From Crossaster papposus (Eukaryota; Echinodermata; Asteroidea; Velatida; Solasteridae), in assembly GCA_037893245.1 (NCBI GenBank), contig JBAIAA010000543.1, positions 1,240,001-1,304,000 of the forward strand: a stretch of 64,000 nucleotides of DNA, read 5' to 3'. Positions 37,616 through 51,727 of this stretch are shown one piece after another. The notes beneath the pieces were generated by a model. That model saw only the letters and a program-made list of their open reading frames with translations. It had not been told where the DNA came from and did not search any database. Position 1 is the first letter of the stretch. Every line of letters starts with the position of its first letter. The position numbers and the translations under genes were made by a program.

Positions 37616-40600
37616 AGAAATATGTAAAGGGAAAGAAGTGTGCATAAGAAATAAACACCTGATGTCGGAACAAGCCCTCGAGTTAAATATGTAAAGGGAA
37701 AGAAGTATGCATAAGAAATAAACACCTGATGTCGGAACAAGCCCTCGAGTTAAATATGTAAAGGGAAAGAAGTGTGCATAAGAAATAAACACCTGATGTC
37801 GGAACAGGCCCTCGAGTTAAATATGTAAAGGGAAAGAAGTGTGCATAAGAAATATATAAAGGGAAAGAAGTGTGCATAAGAAATATGTAAAGGGAAAGAA
37901 GTGTGCATCAGAAATAAACCCCTGATGTCGGAACAAGCCCTCGAGTTAAATATGTAAAGGGAAAGAAGTGTGCATAAGAAATATGTAAAGGGAAAGAAGT
38001 GTGCATAAGAAATATGTAAAGGGAAAGAAGTGTGCATAAGAAATATGTAAAGGGAAAGAAGTGTGCATAAGAAATATGTAAAGGGATAGAAGTGTGCATA
38101 AGAAATATGTAAAGGGAAAGAAGTGTGCATAAGAAATATGTAAAGGGAAAGAAGTGTGCATAAGAAATATGTAAAGGGAAAGAAGTGTGCATAAGAAATA
38201 TGTAAAGGGAAAGAAGTGTGCATAAGAAATATGTAAAGGGAAAGAAGTGTGCATAAGAAATATGTAAAGGGAAAGAAGTGTGCATAAGAAATATGTAAAG
38301 GGAAAGAAGTGTGCATAAGAAATATGTAAAGGGAAAGAAGTGTGCATAAGAAATATGTAAAGGGAAAGAAGTATGCATAAGAAATAAACACCTGATGTCG
38401 GAACAAGCCCTCGAGTTAAATATGTAAAGGGAAAGAAGTGTGCATAAGAAATAAACACCTGATGTCGGAACAGGCCCTCGAGTTAAATATGTAAAGGGAA
38501 AGAAGTGTGCATAAGAAATATGTAAAAGGAAAGAAGTGTGCATAAGAAATATGTAAAGGGAAAGAAGTGTGCATCAGAAATAAACACCTGATGTCGGAAC
38601 AAGCCCTCGAGTTAAATATGTAAAGGGAAAGAAGTGTGCATAAGAAATATGTAAAGGGAAAGAAGTGTGCATAAGAAATATGTAAAGGGAAAGAAGTGTG
38701 CATAAGAAATATGTAAAGTGAAAGAAGTGTGCATAAGAAATATGTAAAGGGAAAGAAGTGTGCATAAGAAATATGTAAAGGGAAAGAAGTGTGCATAAGA
38801 AATATGTAAAGGGAAAGAAGTGTGCATAAGAAATATGTAAAGGGAAAGAAGTGTGCATAAGAAATATGTAAAGGGAAAGAAGTGTGCATAAGAAATATGT
38901 AAAGGGAAAGAAGTGTGCATAAGAAATATGTAAAGGGAAAGAAGTGTGCATAAGAAATAAACACCTGATGTCGGAACAAGCCCTCGAGTTAAATATGTAA
39001 AGGGAAAGAAGTGTGCATAAGAAATATGTAAAGGGAAAGAAGTGTGCATAAGAAATATGTAAAGGGAAAGAAGTGTGCATCAGAAATAAACACCTGATGT
39101 CGGAACAAGCCCTCGAGTTAAATATGTAAAGGGAAAGAAGTGTGCATAAGAAATAAACACCTGATGTCGGAACAAGCCCTCGAGTTAAATATGTAAAGGG
39201 AAAGAAGTGTGCATAAGAAATATGTAAAGGGAAAGAAGTGTGCATAAGAAATATGTAAAGGGAAAGAAGTGTGCATAAGAAATATGTAAAGGGAAAGAAG
39301 TGTGCATAAGAAATATGTAAAGGGAAAGAAGTGTGCATAAGAAATATGTAAAGGGAAAGAAGTGTGCATAATAAATATGTAAAGGGAAAGAAGTGTGCAT
39401 AAGAAATAAACACCTGATGTCGGAACAAGCCCTCGATTTAAATATGTAAAGGGAAAGAAGTGTGCATAAGAAATAAACACCTGATGTCGGAACAGGCCCT
39501 CGAGTTAAATATGTAAAGGGAAAGAAGTGTGCATAAGAAATATGTAAAGGGAAAGAAGTGTGCATAAGAAATATGTAAAGGGAAAGAAGTGTGCATCAGA
39601 AATAAACACCTGATGTCGGAACAAGCCCTCGAGTTAAATATGTAAAGGGAAAGAAGTGTGCATAAGAAATATGTAAAGGGAAAGAAGTGTGCATAAGAAA
39701 TATGTAAAGGGAAAGAAGTGTGCATAAGAAATATGTAAAGGGAAAGATGTGTGCATAAGAAATATGTAAAGGGAAAGAAGTGTGCATAAGAAATATGTAA
39801 AGGGAAAGAAGTGTGCATAAGAAATATGTAAAGGGAAAGAAGTGTGCATAAGACATATGTAAAGGGAAAGAAGTGTGCATAAGAAATATGTAAAGGGAAA
39901 GAAGTGTGCATAAGAAATATGTAAAGGGAAAGAAGTGTGCATAAGAAATATGTAAAGGGAAAGAAGTGTGCATAAGAAATATGTAAAGGGAAAGAAGTGT
40001 GCATAAGAAATATGTAAAGGGAAAGAAGTGTGCATAAGAAATATGTAAAGGGAAAGAAGTGTGCATAAGAAATATGTAAAGGGAAAGAAGTGTGCATCAG
40101 AAATAAACACCTGATGTCGGAACAAGCCCTCGAGTTAAATATGTAAAGGGAAAGAAGTGTGCATAAGAAATAAACACCTGATGTCGGAACAGGCCCTCGA
40201 GTTAAATATGTAAAGGGAAAGAAGTGTGCATAAGAAATATGTAAAGGGAAAGAAGTGTGCATAAGAAATATGTAAAGGGAAAGAAGTGTGCATAAGAAAT
40301 AAACACCTGATGTCGGAACAAGCCCTCGAGTTAAATATGTAAAGGGAAAGAAGTGTGCATAAGAAATATGTAAAGGGAAAGAAGTGTGCATAAGAAATAT
40401 GTAAAGGGAAAGAAGTGTGCATAAGAAATATGTAAAGGGAAAGAAGTGTGCATAAGAAATATGTAAAGGGAAAGAAGTGTGCATAAGAAATATGTAAAGG
40501 GAAAGAAGTGTGCATAAGAAATATGTAAAGGGAAAGAAGTGTGCATAAGAAATATGTAAAGGGAAAGAAGTGTGCATAAGAAATAAACACCTGATGTCGG

Positions 40601-40877
40601 AACAAGCCCTCGAGTTAAATATGTAAAGGGAAAGAAGTATGCATAAGAAATAAACACCTGATGTCGGAACAAGCCCTCGAGTTAAATATGTAAAGGGAAA
40701 GAAGTGTGCATAAGAAATAAACACCTGATGTCGGAACAGGCCCTCGAGTTAAATATGTAAAGGGAAAGAAGTGTGCATAAGAAATATGTAAAGGGAAAGA
40801 AGTGTGCATAAGAAATATGTAAAGGGAAAGAAGTGTGCATAAGAAATAAACACCTGATGTCGGAACAAGCCCTCGAG

Positions 40878-43800
40878 TTAAATATGTAAAGGGAAAGAAG
40901 TATGCATAAGAAATAAACACCTGATGTCGGAACAAGCCCTCGAGTTAAATATGTAAAGGGAAAGAAGTGTGCATAAGAAATAAACACCTGATGTCGGAAC
41001 AGGCCCTCGAGTTAAATATGTAAAGGGAAAGAAGTGTGCATAAGAAATATGTAAAGGGAAAGAAGTGTGCATAAGAAATATGTAAAGGGAAAGAAGTGTG
41101 CATCAGAAATAAACACCTGATGTCGGAACAAGCCCTCGAGTTAAATATGTAAAGGGAAAGAAGTGTGCATAAGAAATATGTAAAGGGAAAGAAGTGTGCA
41201 TAAGAAATATGTAAAGGGAAAGAAGTGTGCATAAGAAATATGTAAAGGGAAAGAAGTGTGCATAAGAAATATGTAAAGTGAAAGAAGTGTGCATAAGAAA
41301 TATGTAAAGGGAAAGAAGTGTGCATAAGAAATATGTAAAGGGAAAGAAGTGTGCATAAGAAATATGTAAAGGGAAAGAAGTGTGCATAAGAAATATGTAA
41401 AGGGAAAGAAGTGTGCATAAGAAATATGTAAAGGGAAAGAAGTGTGCATAAGAAATATGTAAAGGGAAAGAAGTGTGCATAAGAAATATGTAAAGGGAAA
41501 GAAGTGTGCATAAGAAATATGTAAAGGGAAAGAAGTGTGCATAAGAAATATGTAAAGGGAAAGAAGTGTGCATAAGAAATATGTAAAGGGAAAGAAGTGT
41601 GCATAAGAAATATGTAAAGGGAAAGAAGTGTGCATCAGAAATAAACACCTGATGTCGGAACAAGCCCTCGAGTTAAATATGTAAAGGGAAAGAAGTGTGC
41701 ATAAGAAATAAACACCTGATGTCGGAACAGGCCCTCGAGTTAAATATGTAAAGGGAAAGAAGTGTGCATAAGAAATATGTAAAGGGAAAGAAGTGTGCAT
41801 AAGAAATATGTAAAGGGAAAGAAGTGTGCATAAGAAATAAACACCTGATGTCGGAACAAGCCCTCGAGTTAAATATGTAAAGGGAAAGAAGTGTGCATAA
41901 GAAATATGTAAAGGGAAAGAAGTGTGCATAAGAAATATGTAAAGGGAAAGAAGTGTGCATAAGAAATATGTAAAGGGAAAGAAGTGTGCATAAGAAATAT
42001 GTAAAGGGAAAGAAGTGTGCATAAGAAATATGTAAAGGGAAAGAAGTGTGCATAAGAAATATGTAAAGGGAAAGAAGTGTGCATAAGAAATATGTAAAGG
42101 GAAAGAATTGTGCATAAGAAATATGTAAAGGGAAAGAAGTGTGCATAAGAAATATGTAAAGGGAAAGAAGTGTGCATAAGAAATATGTAAAGGGAAAGAA
42201 GTGTGCATAAGAAATATGTAAAGGGAAAGAAGTGTGCATAAGAAATATGTAAAGGGAAAGAAGTGTGCATAAGAAATATGTAAAGGGAAAGAAGTGTGCA
42301 TAAGAAATATGTAAAGGGAAATAAGTGTGCATAAGAAATATGTAAAGGGAAAGAAGTGTGCATAATAAATATGTAAAGGGAAAGAAGTATGCATAAGAAA
42401 TAAACACCTGATGTCGGAACAAGCCCTCGAGTTAAATATGTAAAGGGAAAGAAGTGTGCATCAGAAATAAACACCTGATGTCGGAACAGGCCCTCGAGTT
42501 AAATATGTAAAGGGAAAGAAGTGTGCATAAGAAATATGTAAAGGGAAAGAAGTGTGCATAAGAAATATGTAAAGGGAAAGAAGTGTGCATCAGAAATAAA
42601 CACCTGATGTCGGAACAAGCCCTCGAGTTAAATATGTAAAGGGAAAGAAGTGTGCATAAGAAATATGTAAAGGGAAAGAAGTGTGCATAAGAAATATGTA
42701 AAGGGAAAGAAGTGTGCATAAGAAATATGTAAAGGGAAAGAAGTGTGCATAATAAATATGTAAAGGGAAAGAAGTGTGCATAAGAAATATGTAAAGGGAA
42801 AGAAGTGTGCATAAGAAATATGTAAAGGGAAAGAAGTGTGCATAAGAAATATGTAAAGGGAAAGAAGTGTGCATAAGAAATATGTAAAGGGAAAGAAGTG
42901 TGCATAAGAAATATGTAAAGGGAAAGAAGTGTGCATAAGAAATATGTAAAGGGAAAGAAGTGTGCATAAGAAATAAACACCTGATGTCGGAACAAGCCCT
43001 CGAGTTAAATATGTAAAGGGAAAGAAGTGTGCATAAGAAATATGTAAAGGGAAAGAAGTGTGCATAAGAAATATGTAAAGGGAAAGAAGTGTGCATAAGA
43101 AATATGTAAAGGGAAAGAAGTGTGCATAAGAAATATGTAAAGGGAAAGAAGTGTGCATAAGAAATATGTAAAGGGAAAGAAGTGTGCATAAGAAATATGT
43201 AAAGGGAAAGAAGTGTGCATAAGAAATAAACACCTGATGTCGGAACAAGCCCTCGAGTTAAATATGTAAAGGGAAAGAAGTGTGCATAAGAAATAAACAC
43301 CTGATGTCGGAACAGGCCCTCGAGTTAAATATGTAAAGGGAAAGAAGTGTGCATAAGAAATATGTAAAGGGAAAGAAGTGCGCATAAGAAATATGTAAAG
43401 GGAAAGAAGTGTGCATCAGAAATAAACACCTGATGTCGGAACAAGCCCTCGAGTTAAATATGTAAAGGGAAAGAAGTGTGCATAAGAAATATGTAAAGGG
43501 AAAGAAGTGTGCATAAGAAATATGTAAAGGGAAAGAAGTGTGCATAAGAAATATGTAAAGGGAAAGAAGTGTGCATAAGAAATATGTAAAGGGAAAGAAG
43601 TGTGCATAAGAAATATGTAAAGGGAAAGAAGTGTGCATAAGAAATATGTAAAGGGAAAGAAGTGTGCATAAGATATATGTAAAGGGAAAGAAGTGTGCAT
43701 AAGAAATATGTAAAGGGAAAGAAGTGTGCATAAGAAATATGTAAAGGGAAAGAAGTGTGCATACGAAATATGTAAAGGGAAAGAAGTGTGCATAAGAAAT

Positions 43801-44253
43801 ATGTAAAGGGAAAGAAGTGTGCATAAGAAATATGTAAAGGGAAAGAAGTGTGCATAAGAAATAAACACCTGATGTCGGAACAAGCCCTCGAGTTAAATAT
43901 GTAAAGGGAAAGAAGTGTGCATAAGAAATAAACACCTGATGTCGGAACAAGCCCTCGAGTTAAATATGTAAAGGGAAAGAAGTGTGCATAAGAAATATGT
44001 AAAGGGAAAGAAGTGTGCATAAGAAATAGACACCTGATGTCGGAACAAGCCCTCGAGTTAAATATGTAAAGGGAAAGAAGTGTGCATAAGAAATAAACAC
44101 CTGATGTCGGAACAGGCCCTCGAGTTAAATATGTAAAGGGAAAGAAGTGTGCATAAGAAATATGTAAAGGGAAAGAAGTGTGCATAAGAAATATGTAAAG
44201 GGAAAGAAGTGTGCATAAGAAATAAACACCTGATGTCGGAACAAGCCCTCGAG
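40878..44253 (+). repeat. 3,376-bp higher-order unit (domain C)
   Basis: L positions at 40,878, 40,945, 41,103, 41,141, 41,673 and 41,869 recur at an offset of 3376 (from 44,254). The first four also recur 1507 bp after that (from 45,761), giving three copies of the core block. Between the repeats, 43,258-43,454 is collinear with 47,609-47,805 at an offset of 4351. Confidence 0.87.
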
Positions 44254-47200
44254 TTAAATATGTAAAGGGAAAGAAGTATGCATAAGAAATAAACACCTGA
44301 TGTCGGAACAAGCCCTCGAGTTAAATATGTAAAGGGAAAGAAGTGTGCATAAGAAATAAACACCTGATGTCGGAACAGGCCCTCGAGTTAAATATGTAAA
44401 GGGAAAGAAGTGTGCATAAGAAATATGTAAAGGGAAAGAAGTGTGCATAAGAAATATGTAAAGGGAAAGAAGTGTGCATCAGAAATAAACACCTGATGTC
44501 GGAACAAGCCCTCGAGTTAAATATGTAAAGGGAAAGAAGTGTGCATAAGAAATATGTAAAGGGAAAGAAGTGTGCATAAGAAATATGTAAAGGGAAAGAA
44601 GTGTGCATAAGAAATATGTAAAGGGAAAGAAGTGTGCATAAGAAATATGTAAAGGGAAAGAAGTGTGCATAAGAAATATGTAAAGGGAAAGAAGTGTGCA
44701 TAAGAAATATGTAAAGGGAAAGAAGTGTGCATAAGAAATATGTAAAGGGAAAGAAGTGTGCATAAGAAATATGTAAAGGGAAAGAAGTGTGCATAAGAAA
44801 TATGTAAAGGGAAAGAAGTGTGCATAAGAAATATGTAAAGGGAAAGAAGTGTGCATAAGAAATATGTAAAGGGAAAGAAGTGTGCATAAGAAATATGTAA
44901 AGGGAAAGAAGTGTGCATAAGAAATATGTAAAGGGAAAGAAGTGTGCATAAGAAATATGTAAAGGGAAAGAAGTGTGCATAAGAAATATGTAAAGGGAAA
45001 GAAGTGTGCATCAGAAATAAACACCTGATGTCGGAACAAGCCCTCGAGTTAAATATGTAAAGGGAAAGAAGTGTGCATAAGAAATAAACACCTGATGTCG
45101 GAACATGCCCTCGAGTTAAATATGTAAAGGGAAAGAAGTGTGCATAAGAAATATGTAAAGGGAAAGAAGTGTGCATAAGAAATATGTAAAGGGAAAGAAG
45201 TGTGCATAAGAAATAAACACCTGATGTCGGAACAAGCCCTCGAGTTAAATATGTAAAGGGAAAGAAGTGTGCATAAGAAATATGTAAAGGGAAAGAAGTG
45301 TGCATAAGAAATATGTAAAGGGAAAGAAGTGTGCATAAGAAATATGTAAAGGGAAAGAAGTGTGCATAAGAAATATGTAAAGGGAAAGAAGTGTGCATAA
45401 GAAATATGTAAAGGGAAAGAAGTGTGCATAAGAAATATGTAAAGGGAAAGAAGTGTGCATAAGAAATAAACACCTGATGTCGGAACAAGCCCTCGAGTTA
45501 AATATGTAAAGGGAAAGAAGTATGCATAAGAAATAAACACCTGATGTCGGAACAAGCCCTCGAGTTAAATATGTAAAGGGAAAGAAGTGTGCATAAGAAA
45601 TAAACACCTGATGTCGGAACAGGCCCTCGAGTTAAATATGTAAAGGGAAAGAAGTGTGCATAAGAAATATGTAAAGGGAAAGAAGTGTGCATAAGAAATA
45701 TGTAAAGGGAAAGAAGTGTGCATAAGAAATAAACACCTGATGTCGGAACAAGCCCTCGAGTTAAATATGTAAAGGGAAAGAAGTATGCATAAGAAATAAA
45801 CACCTGATGTCGGAACAAGCCCTCGAGTTAAATATGTAAAGGGAAAGAAGTGTGCATAAGAAATAAACACCTGATGTCGGAACAGGCCCTCGAGTTAAAT
45901 ATGTAAAGGGAAAGAAGTGTGCATAAGAAATATGTAAAGGGAAAGAAGTGTGCATAAGAAATATGTAAAGGGAAAGAAGTGTGCATCAGAAATAAACACC
46001 TGATGTCGGAACAAGCCCTCGAGTTAAATATGTAAAGGGAAAGAAGTGTGCATAAGAAATATGTAAAGGGAAAGAAGTGTGCATAAGAAATATGTAAAGG
46101 GAAAGAAGTGTGCATAAGAAATATGTAAAGGGAAAGAAGTGTGCATAAGAAATATGTAAAGGGAAAGAAGTGTGCATAAGAAATATGTAAAGGGAAAGAA
46201 GTGTGCATAAGAAATATGTAAAGGGAAAGAAGTGTGCATAAGAAATATGTAAAGGGAAAGAATTGTGCATAAGAAATATGTAAAGGGAAAGAAGTGTGCA
46301 TAAGAAACATGTAAAGGGAAAGAAGTGTGCATAAGAAATATGTAAAGGGAAAGAAGTGTGCATAAGAAATATGTAAAGGGAAAGAAGTGTGCATAAGAAA
46401 TATGTAAAGGGAAAGAAGTGTGCATAAGAAATATGTAAAGGGAAAGAAGTGTGCATAAGAAATATGTAAAGGGAAAGAAGTGTGCATAAGAAATATGTAA
46501 AGGGAAAGAAGTGTGCATAAGAAATATGTAAAGGGAAAGAAGTATGCATAAGAAATAAACACCTGATGTCGGAACAAGCCCTCGAGTTAAATATGTAAAG
46601 GGAAAGAAGTGTGCTTCAGAAATAAACACCTGATGTCGGAACAGGCCCTCGAGTTAAATATGTAAAGGGAAAGAACTGTGCATAAGAAATATGTAAAGGG
46701 AAAGAATTGTGCATAAGAAATATGTAAAGGGAAAGAAGTGTGCATCAGAAATAAACACCTGATGTCGGAACAAGCCCTCGAGTTAAATATGTAAAGGAAA
46801 AGAAGTGTGCATAAGAAATATGTAAAGGGAAAGAAGTGTGCATAAGAAATATGTAAAGGGAAAGAAGTGTGCATAAGAAATATGTAAAGGGAAAGAAGTG
46901 TGCATAAGAAATATGTAAAGGGAAAGAAGTGTGCATAAGAAATATGTAAAGGGAAAGAAGTGTGCATAAGAAATATGTAAAGGGAAAGAAGTGTGCATAA
47001 GAAATATGTAAAGGGAAAGAAGTGTGCATAAGAAACATGTAAAGGGAAAGAAGTGTGCATAAGAAATATGTAAAGGGAAAGAAGTGTGCATAAGAAATAT
47101 GTAAAGGGAAAGAAGTGTGCATAAGAAATAAACACCTGATGTCGGAACAAGCCCTCGAGTTAAATATGTAAAGGGAAAGAAGTGTGCATAAGAAATATGT

Positions 47201-47800
47201 AAAGGGAAAGAAGTGTGCATAAGAAATATGTAAAGGGAAAGAAGTGTGCATCAGAAATAAACACCTGATGTCGGAACAAGCCCTCGAGTTAAATATGTAA
47301 AGGGAAAGAAGTGTGCATAAGAAATAAACACCTGATGTCGGAACAAGCCCTCGAGTTAAATATGTAAAGGGAAAGAAGTGTGCATAAGAAATATGTAAAG
47401 GGAAAGAAGTGTGCATAAGAAATATGTAAAGGGAAAGAAGTGTGCATAAGAAATATGTAAAGTGAAAGAAGTGTGCATAAGAAATATGTAAAGGGAAAGA
47501 AGTGTGCATAAGAAATATGTAAAGGGAAAGAAGTGTGCATAAGAAATATGTAAAGGGAAAGAAGTGTGCATAAGAAATAAACACCTGATGTCGGAACAAG
47601 CCCTCGAGTTAAATATGTAAAGGGAAAGAAGTGTGCATAAGAAATAAACACCTGATGTCGGAACAGGCCCTCGAGTTAAATATGTAAAGGGAAAGAAGTG
47701 TGCATAAGAAATATGTAAAGGGAAAGAAGTGCGCATAAGAAATATGTAAAGGGAAAGAAGTGTGCATCAGAAATAAACACCTGATGTCGGAACAAGCCCT
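44254..47800 (+). repeat. Second and third copies of the domain C unit
   Basis: Starts at the 3,376-bp offset from 40,878. The core block repeats again at 45,761 after 1507 bp. The segment from 46,587 matches 42,432 at an offset of 4155. Private changes include AATTGTGCAT and AAACATGTAAAG modules and GTGCTTCAG near 46,612. Confidence 0.83.
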
Positions 47801-48279
47801 CGAGTTAAATATGTAAAGGGAAAGAAGTGTGCATAAGAAATATGTAAAGGGAAAGAAGTGTGCATAAGAAATATGTAACGGGAAAGAAGTGTGCATAAGA
47901 AATATGTAAAGGGAAAGAAGTGTGCATAAGAAATATGTAAAGGGAAAGAAGTGTGCATAAGAAATATGTAAAGGGAAAGAAGTGTGCATAAGAAATATGT
48001 AAAGGGAAAGAAGTGTGCATAAGAAATATGTAAAGGGAAAGAAGTGTGCATAAGAAATATGTAAAGGGAAAGAAGTGTGCATAAGAAATATGTAAAGGGA
48101 AAGAAGTGTGCATACGAAATATGTAAAGGGAAAGAAGTGTGCATAAGAAATATGTAAAGGGAAAGAAGTGTGCATAAGAAATATGTAAAGGGAAAGAAGT
48201 GTGCATAAGAAATAAACACCTGATGTCGGAACAAGCCCTCGAGTTAAATATGTAAAGGGAAAGAAGTGTGCATAAGAAA

Positions 48280-49510
48280 TAAACTCCTGATGTCGGAACA
48301 AGCCCTCGAGTTAAATATGTAAAGGGAAAGAAGTGTGCATAAGAAATATGTAAAGGGAAAGAAGTGTGCATAAGAAATATGTAAAGGGAAAGAAGTGTGC
48401 ATAAGAAATATGTAAAGGGAAAGAAGTGTGCATAAGAAATATGTAAAGGGAAAGAAGTGTGCATAAGAAATATGTAAAGGGAAAGAAGTGTGCATAAGAA
48501 ATATGTAATGGGAAAGAAGTGTGCATAAGAAATATGTAAAGGGAAAGAAGTGTGCATAAGAAATATGTAAAGGGAAAGAAGTGTGCATAAGAAATAGACA
48601 CCTGATGTCGGAACAAGCCCTCGAGTTAAATATGTAAAGGGAAAGAAGTGTGCATAAGAAATAAACACCTGATGTCGGAACAAGCCCTCGAGTTAAATAT
48701 GTAAAGGGAAAGAAGTGTGCATAAGAAATATGTAAAGGGAAAGAAGTGTGCATAAGAAATAGACACCTGATGTCGGAACAAGCCCTCGAGTTAAATATGT
48801 AAAGGGAAAGAAGTGTGCATAAGAAATAAACACCTGATGTCGGAACAAGCCCTCGAGTTAAATATGTAACGGGAAAGAAGTGTGCATAAGAAATATGTAA
48901 AGGGAAAGAAGTGTGCATAAGAAATAAACACCTGATGTCGGAACAAGCCCTCGAGTTAAATATGTAAAGGGAAAGAAGTGTGCATAAGAAATAAACACCT
49001 GATGTCGGAACAAGCCCTCGAGTTAAATATGTAAAGGGAAAGAAGTGTGCATAAGAAATATGTAAAGGGAAAGAAGTGTGCATAAGAAATAAACACCTGA
49101 TGTCGGAACAAGCCCTCGAGTTAAATATGTAAAGGGAAAGAAGTGTGCATAAGAAATATGTAAAGGGAAAGAAGTGTGCATAATAAATATGTAAAGGGAA
49201 AGAAGTGTGCATAAGAAATATGTAAAGGGAAAGAAGTGTGCATAAGAAATATGTAAAGGGAAAGAAGTGTGCATAAGAAATATGTAAAGGGAAAGAAGTG
49301 TGCATAAGAAATATGTAAAGGGAAAGAAGTGTGCATAAGAAATATGTAAAGGGAAAGAAGTGTGCATAAGAAATATGTAAAGGGAAAGAAGTGTGCATAA
49401 GAAATATGTAAAGGGAAAGAAGTGTGCATAAGAAATATGTAAAGGGAAAGAAGTGTGCATAAGAAATATGTAAAGGGAAAGAAGTGTGCATAAGAAATTT
49501 GTAAAAGGAA
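48280..49510 (+). repeat. Diverged stretch at the C-D junction
   Basis: Modules remain in phase but rare variants cluster: AAACTCCTG in an L near 48,281, AATGGGAAAG near 48,508, TAGACACC in L modules near 48,595 and 48,760, AACGGGAAAG near 48,868 and AAATTTGTAAAAGG near 49,496. No clean higher-order copy of this block is visible elsewhere in the window. Confidence 0.7.
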
Positions 49511-51727
49511 AGAAGTGTGCATAAGAAATATGTAAAGGGAAAGAAGTGTGCATAAGAAATATGTAAAGGGAAAGAAGTGTGCATAAGAAATATGTAAAGG
49601 GAAAGAAGTGTGCATAAGAAATAAACACCTGATGTCGGAACAAGCCCTCGAGTTAAATATGTAAAGGGAAAGAAGTGTGCATAAGAAATAAACACCTGAT
49701 GTCGGAACAAGCCCTCGAGTTAAATATGTAAAGGGAAAGAAGTGTGCATAAGAAATAAACACCTGATGTCGGAACAAGCCCTCGAGTTAAATATGTAAAG
49801 GGAAAGAAGTGTGCATAAGAAATATGTAAAGGGAAAGAAGTGTGCATAAGAAATATGTAAAGGGAAAGAAGTGTGCATAAGAAATAAACACCTGATGTCG
49901 GAACAAGCCCTCGAGTTAAATATGTAAAGGGAAAGAAGTGTGCATAAGAAATAAACACCTGATGTCGGAACAAGCCCTCGAGTTAAATATGTAAAGGGAA
50001 AGAAGTGTGCATAAGAAATATGTAAAGGGAAAGAAGTGTGCATACGAAATATGTAAAGGGAAAGAAGTGTGCATAAGAAATATGTAAAGGGAAAGAAGTG
50101 TGCATAAGAAATATGTAAAGGGAAAGAAGTGTGCATAAGAAATATGTAAAGGGAAAGAAGTGTGCATAAGAAATATGTAAAGGGAAAGAAGTGTGCATAA
50201 GAAATATGTAAAGGGAAAGAAGTGTGCATAAGAAATATGTAAAGGGAAAGAAGTGTGCATAAGAAATATGTAAAGGGAAAGAAGTGTGCATAAGAAATAT
50301 GTAAAGGGAAAGAAGTGTGCATAAGAAATATGTAAAGGGAAAGAAGTGTGCATAAGAAATATGTAAAGGGAAAGAAGTGTGCATAAGAAATATGTAAAGG
50401 GAAAGAAGTGTGCATAAGAAATATGTAAAGGGAAAGAAGTGTGCATAAGAAATATGTAAAGGGAAAGAAGTGTGCATAAGAAATAAACACCTGATGTCGG
50501 AACAAGCCCTCGAGTTAAATATGTAAAGGGAAAGAAGTGTGCATAAGAAATAAACACCTGATGTCGGAACAAGCCCTCGAGTTAAATATGTAAAGGGAAA
50601 GAAGTGTGCATAAGAAATATGTAAAGGGAAAGAAGTGTGCATCAGAAATATGTAAAGGGAAAGAAGTGTGCATAAGAAATATGTAAAGGGAAAGAAGTGT
50701 GCATAAGAAATATGTAAAGGGAAAGAAGTGTGCATAAGAAATATGTAAAGGGAAAGAAGTGTGCATAAGAAATATGTAAAGGGAAATAAGTGTGCATAAG
50801 AAATAAACACCTGATGTCGGAACAAGCCCTCGAGTTAAATATGTAAAGGGAAAGAAGTGTGCATAAGAAATATGTAAAGGGAAAGAAGTGTGCATCAGAA
50901 ATAAACACCTGATGTCGGAACAAGCCCTCGAGTTAAATATGTAAAGGGAAAGAAGTGTGCATAAGAAATATGTAAAGGGAAAGAAGTGTGCATAAGAAAT
51001 ATGTAAAGGGAAAGAAGTGTGCATAAGAAATATGTAAAGGGAAAGAAGTGTGCATAAGAAATATGTAAAGGGAAATAAGTGTGCATAAGAAATAAACACC
51101 TGATGTCGGAACAAGCCCTCGAGTTAAATATGTAAAGGGAAAGAAGTGTGCATAAGAAATATGTAAAGGGAAAGAAGTGTGCATAAGAAATATGTAAAGG
51201 GAAAGAAGTGTGCATCAGAAATAAACACCTGATGTCGGAACAAGCCCTCGAGTTAAATATGTAAAGGGAAAGAAGTGTGCATAAGAAATATGTAAAGGGA
51301 AAGAAGTGTGCATAAGAAATATGTAAAGGGAAAGAAGTGTGCATAAGAAATATGTAAAGGGAAAGAAGTGTGCATAAGAAATATGTAAAGGGAAAGAAGT
51401 GTGCATAAGAAATATGTAAAGGGAAAGAAGTGTGCATACGAAATATGTAAAGGGAAAGAAGTGTGCATAAGAAATAAACACCTGATGTCGGAACAAGCCC
51501 TCGAGTTAAATATGTAAAGGGAAAGAAGTGTGCATAAGAAATATGTAAAGGGAAAGAAGTGTGCATCAGAAATATGTAAAGGGAAAGAAGTGTGCATAAG
51601 AAATATGTAAAGGGAAAGAAGTGTGCATAAGAAATATGTAAAGGGAAAGAAGTGTGCATAAGAAATATGTAAAGGGAAAGAAGTGTGCATAAGAAATAAA
51701 CACCTGATGTCGGAACAAGCCCTCGAG

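Larger units (their letters stand above)
35200..48300 (+). repeat. Higher-order domain C
   Basis: Recurrent L pairs in which GTATGCAT S modules precede L and the GGAACAGGCCC L variant follows soon after. Unit offsets are 805 (19 S + 6 L), 3376 (88 S + 18 L), 1507 (37 S + 10 L) and 4351 (109 S + 27 L). L is sparser than in domain A: 28 were counted in 40,000-45,000, with several runs of 15 to 17 S modules. It opens with AATGGGAAAG near 35,691 and three successive CATCAG modules near 35,710, 35,741 and 35,772. Confidence 0.87.
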
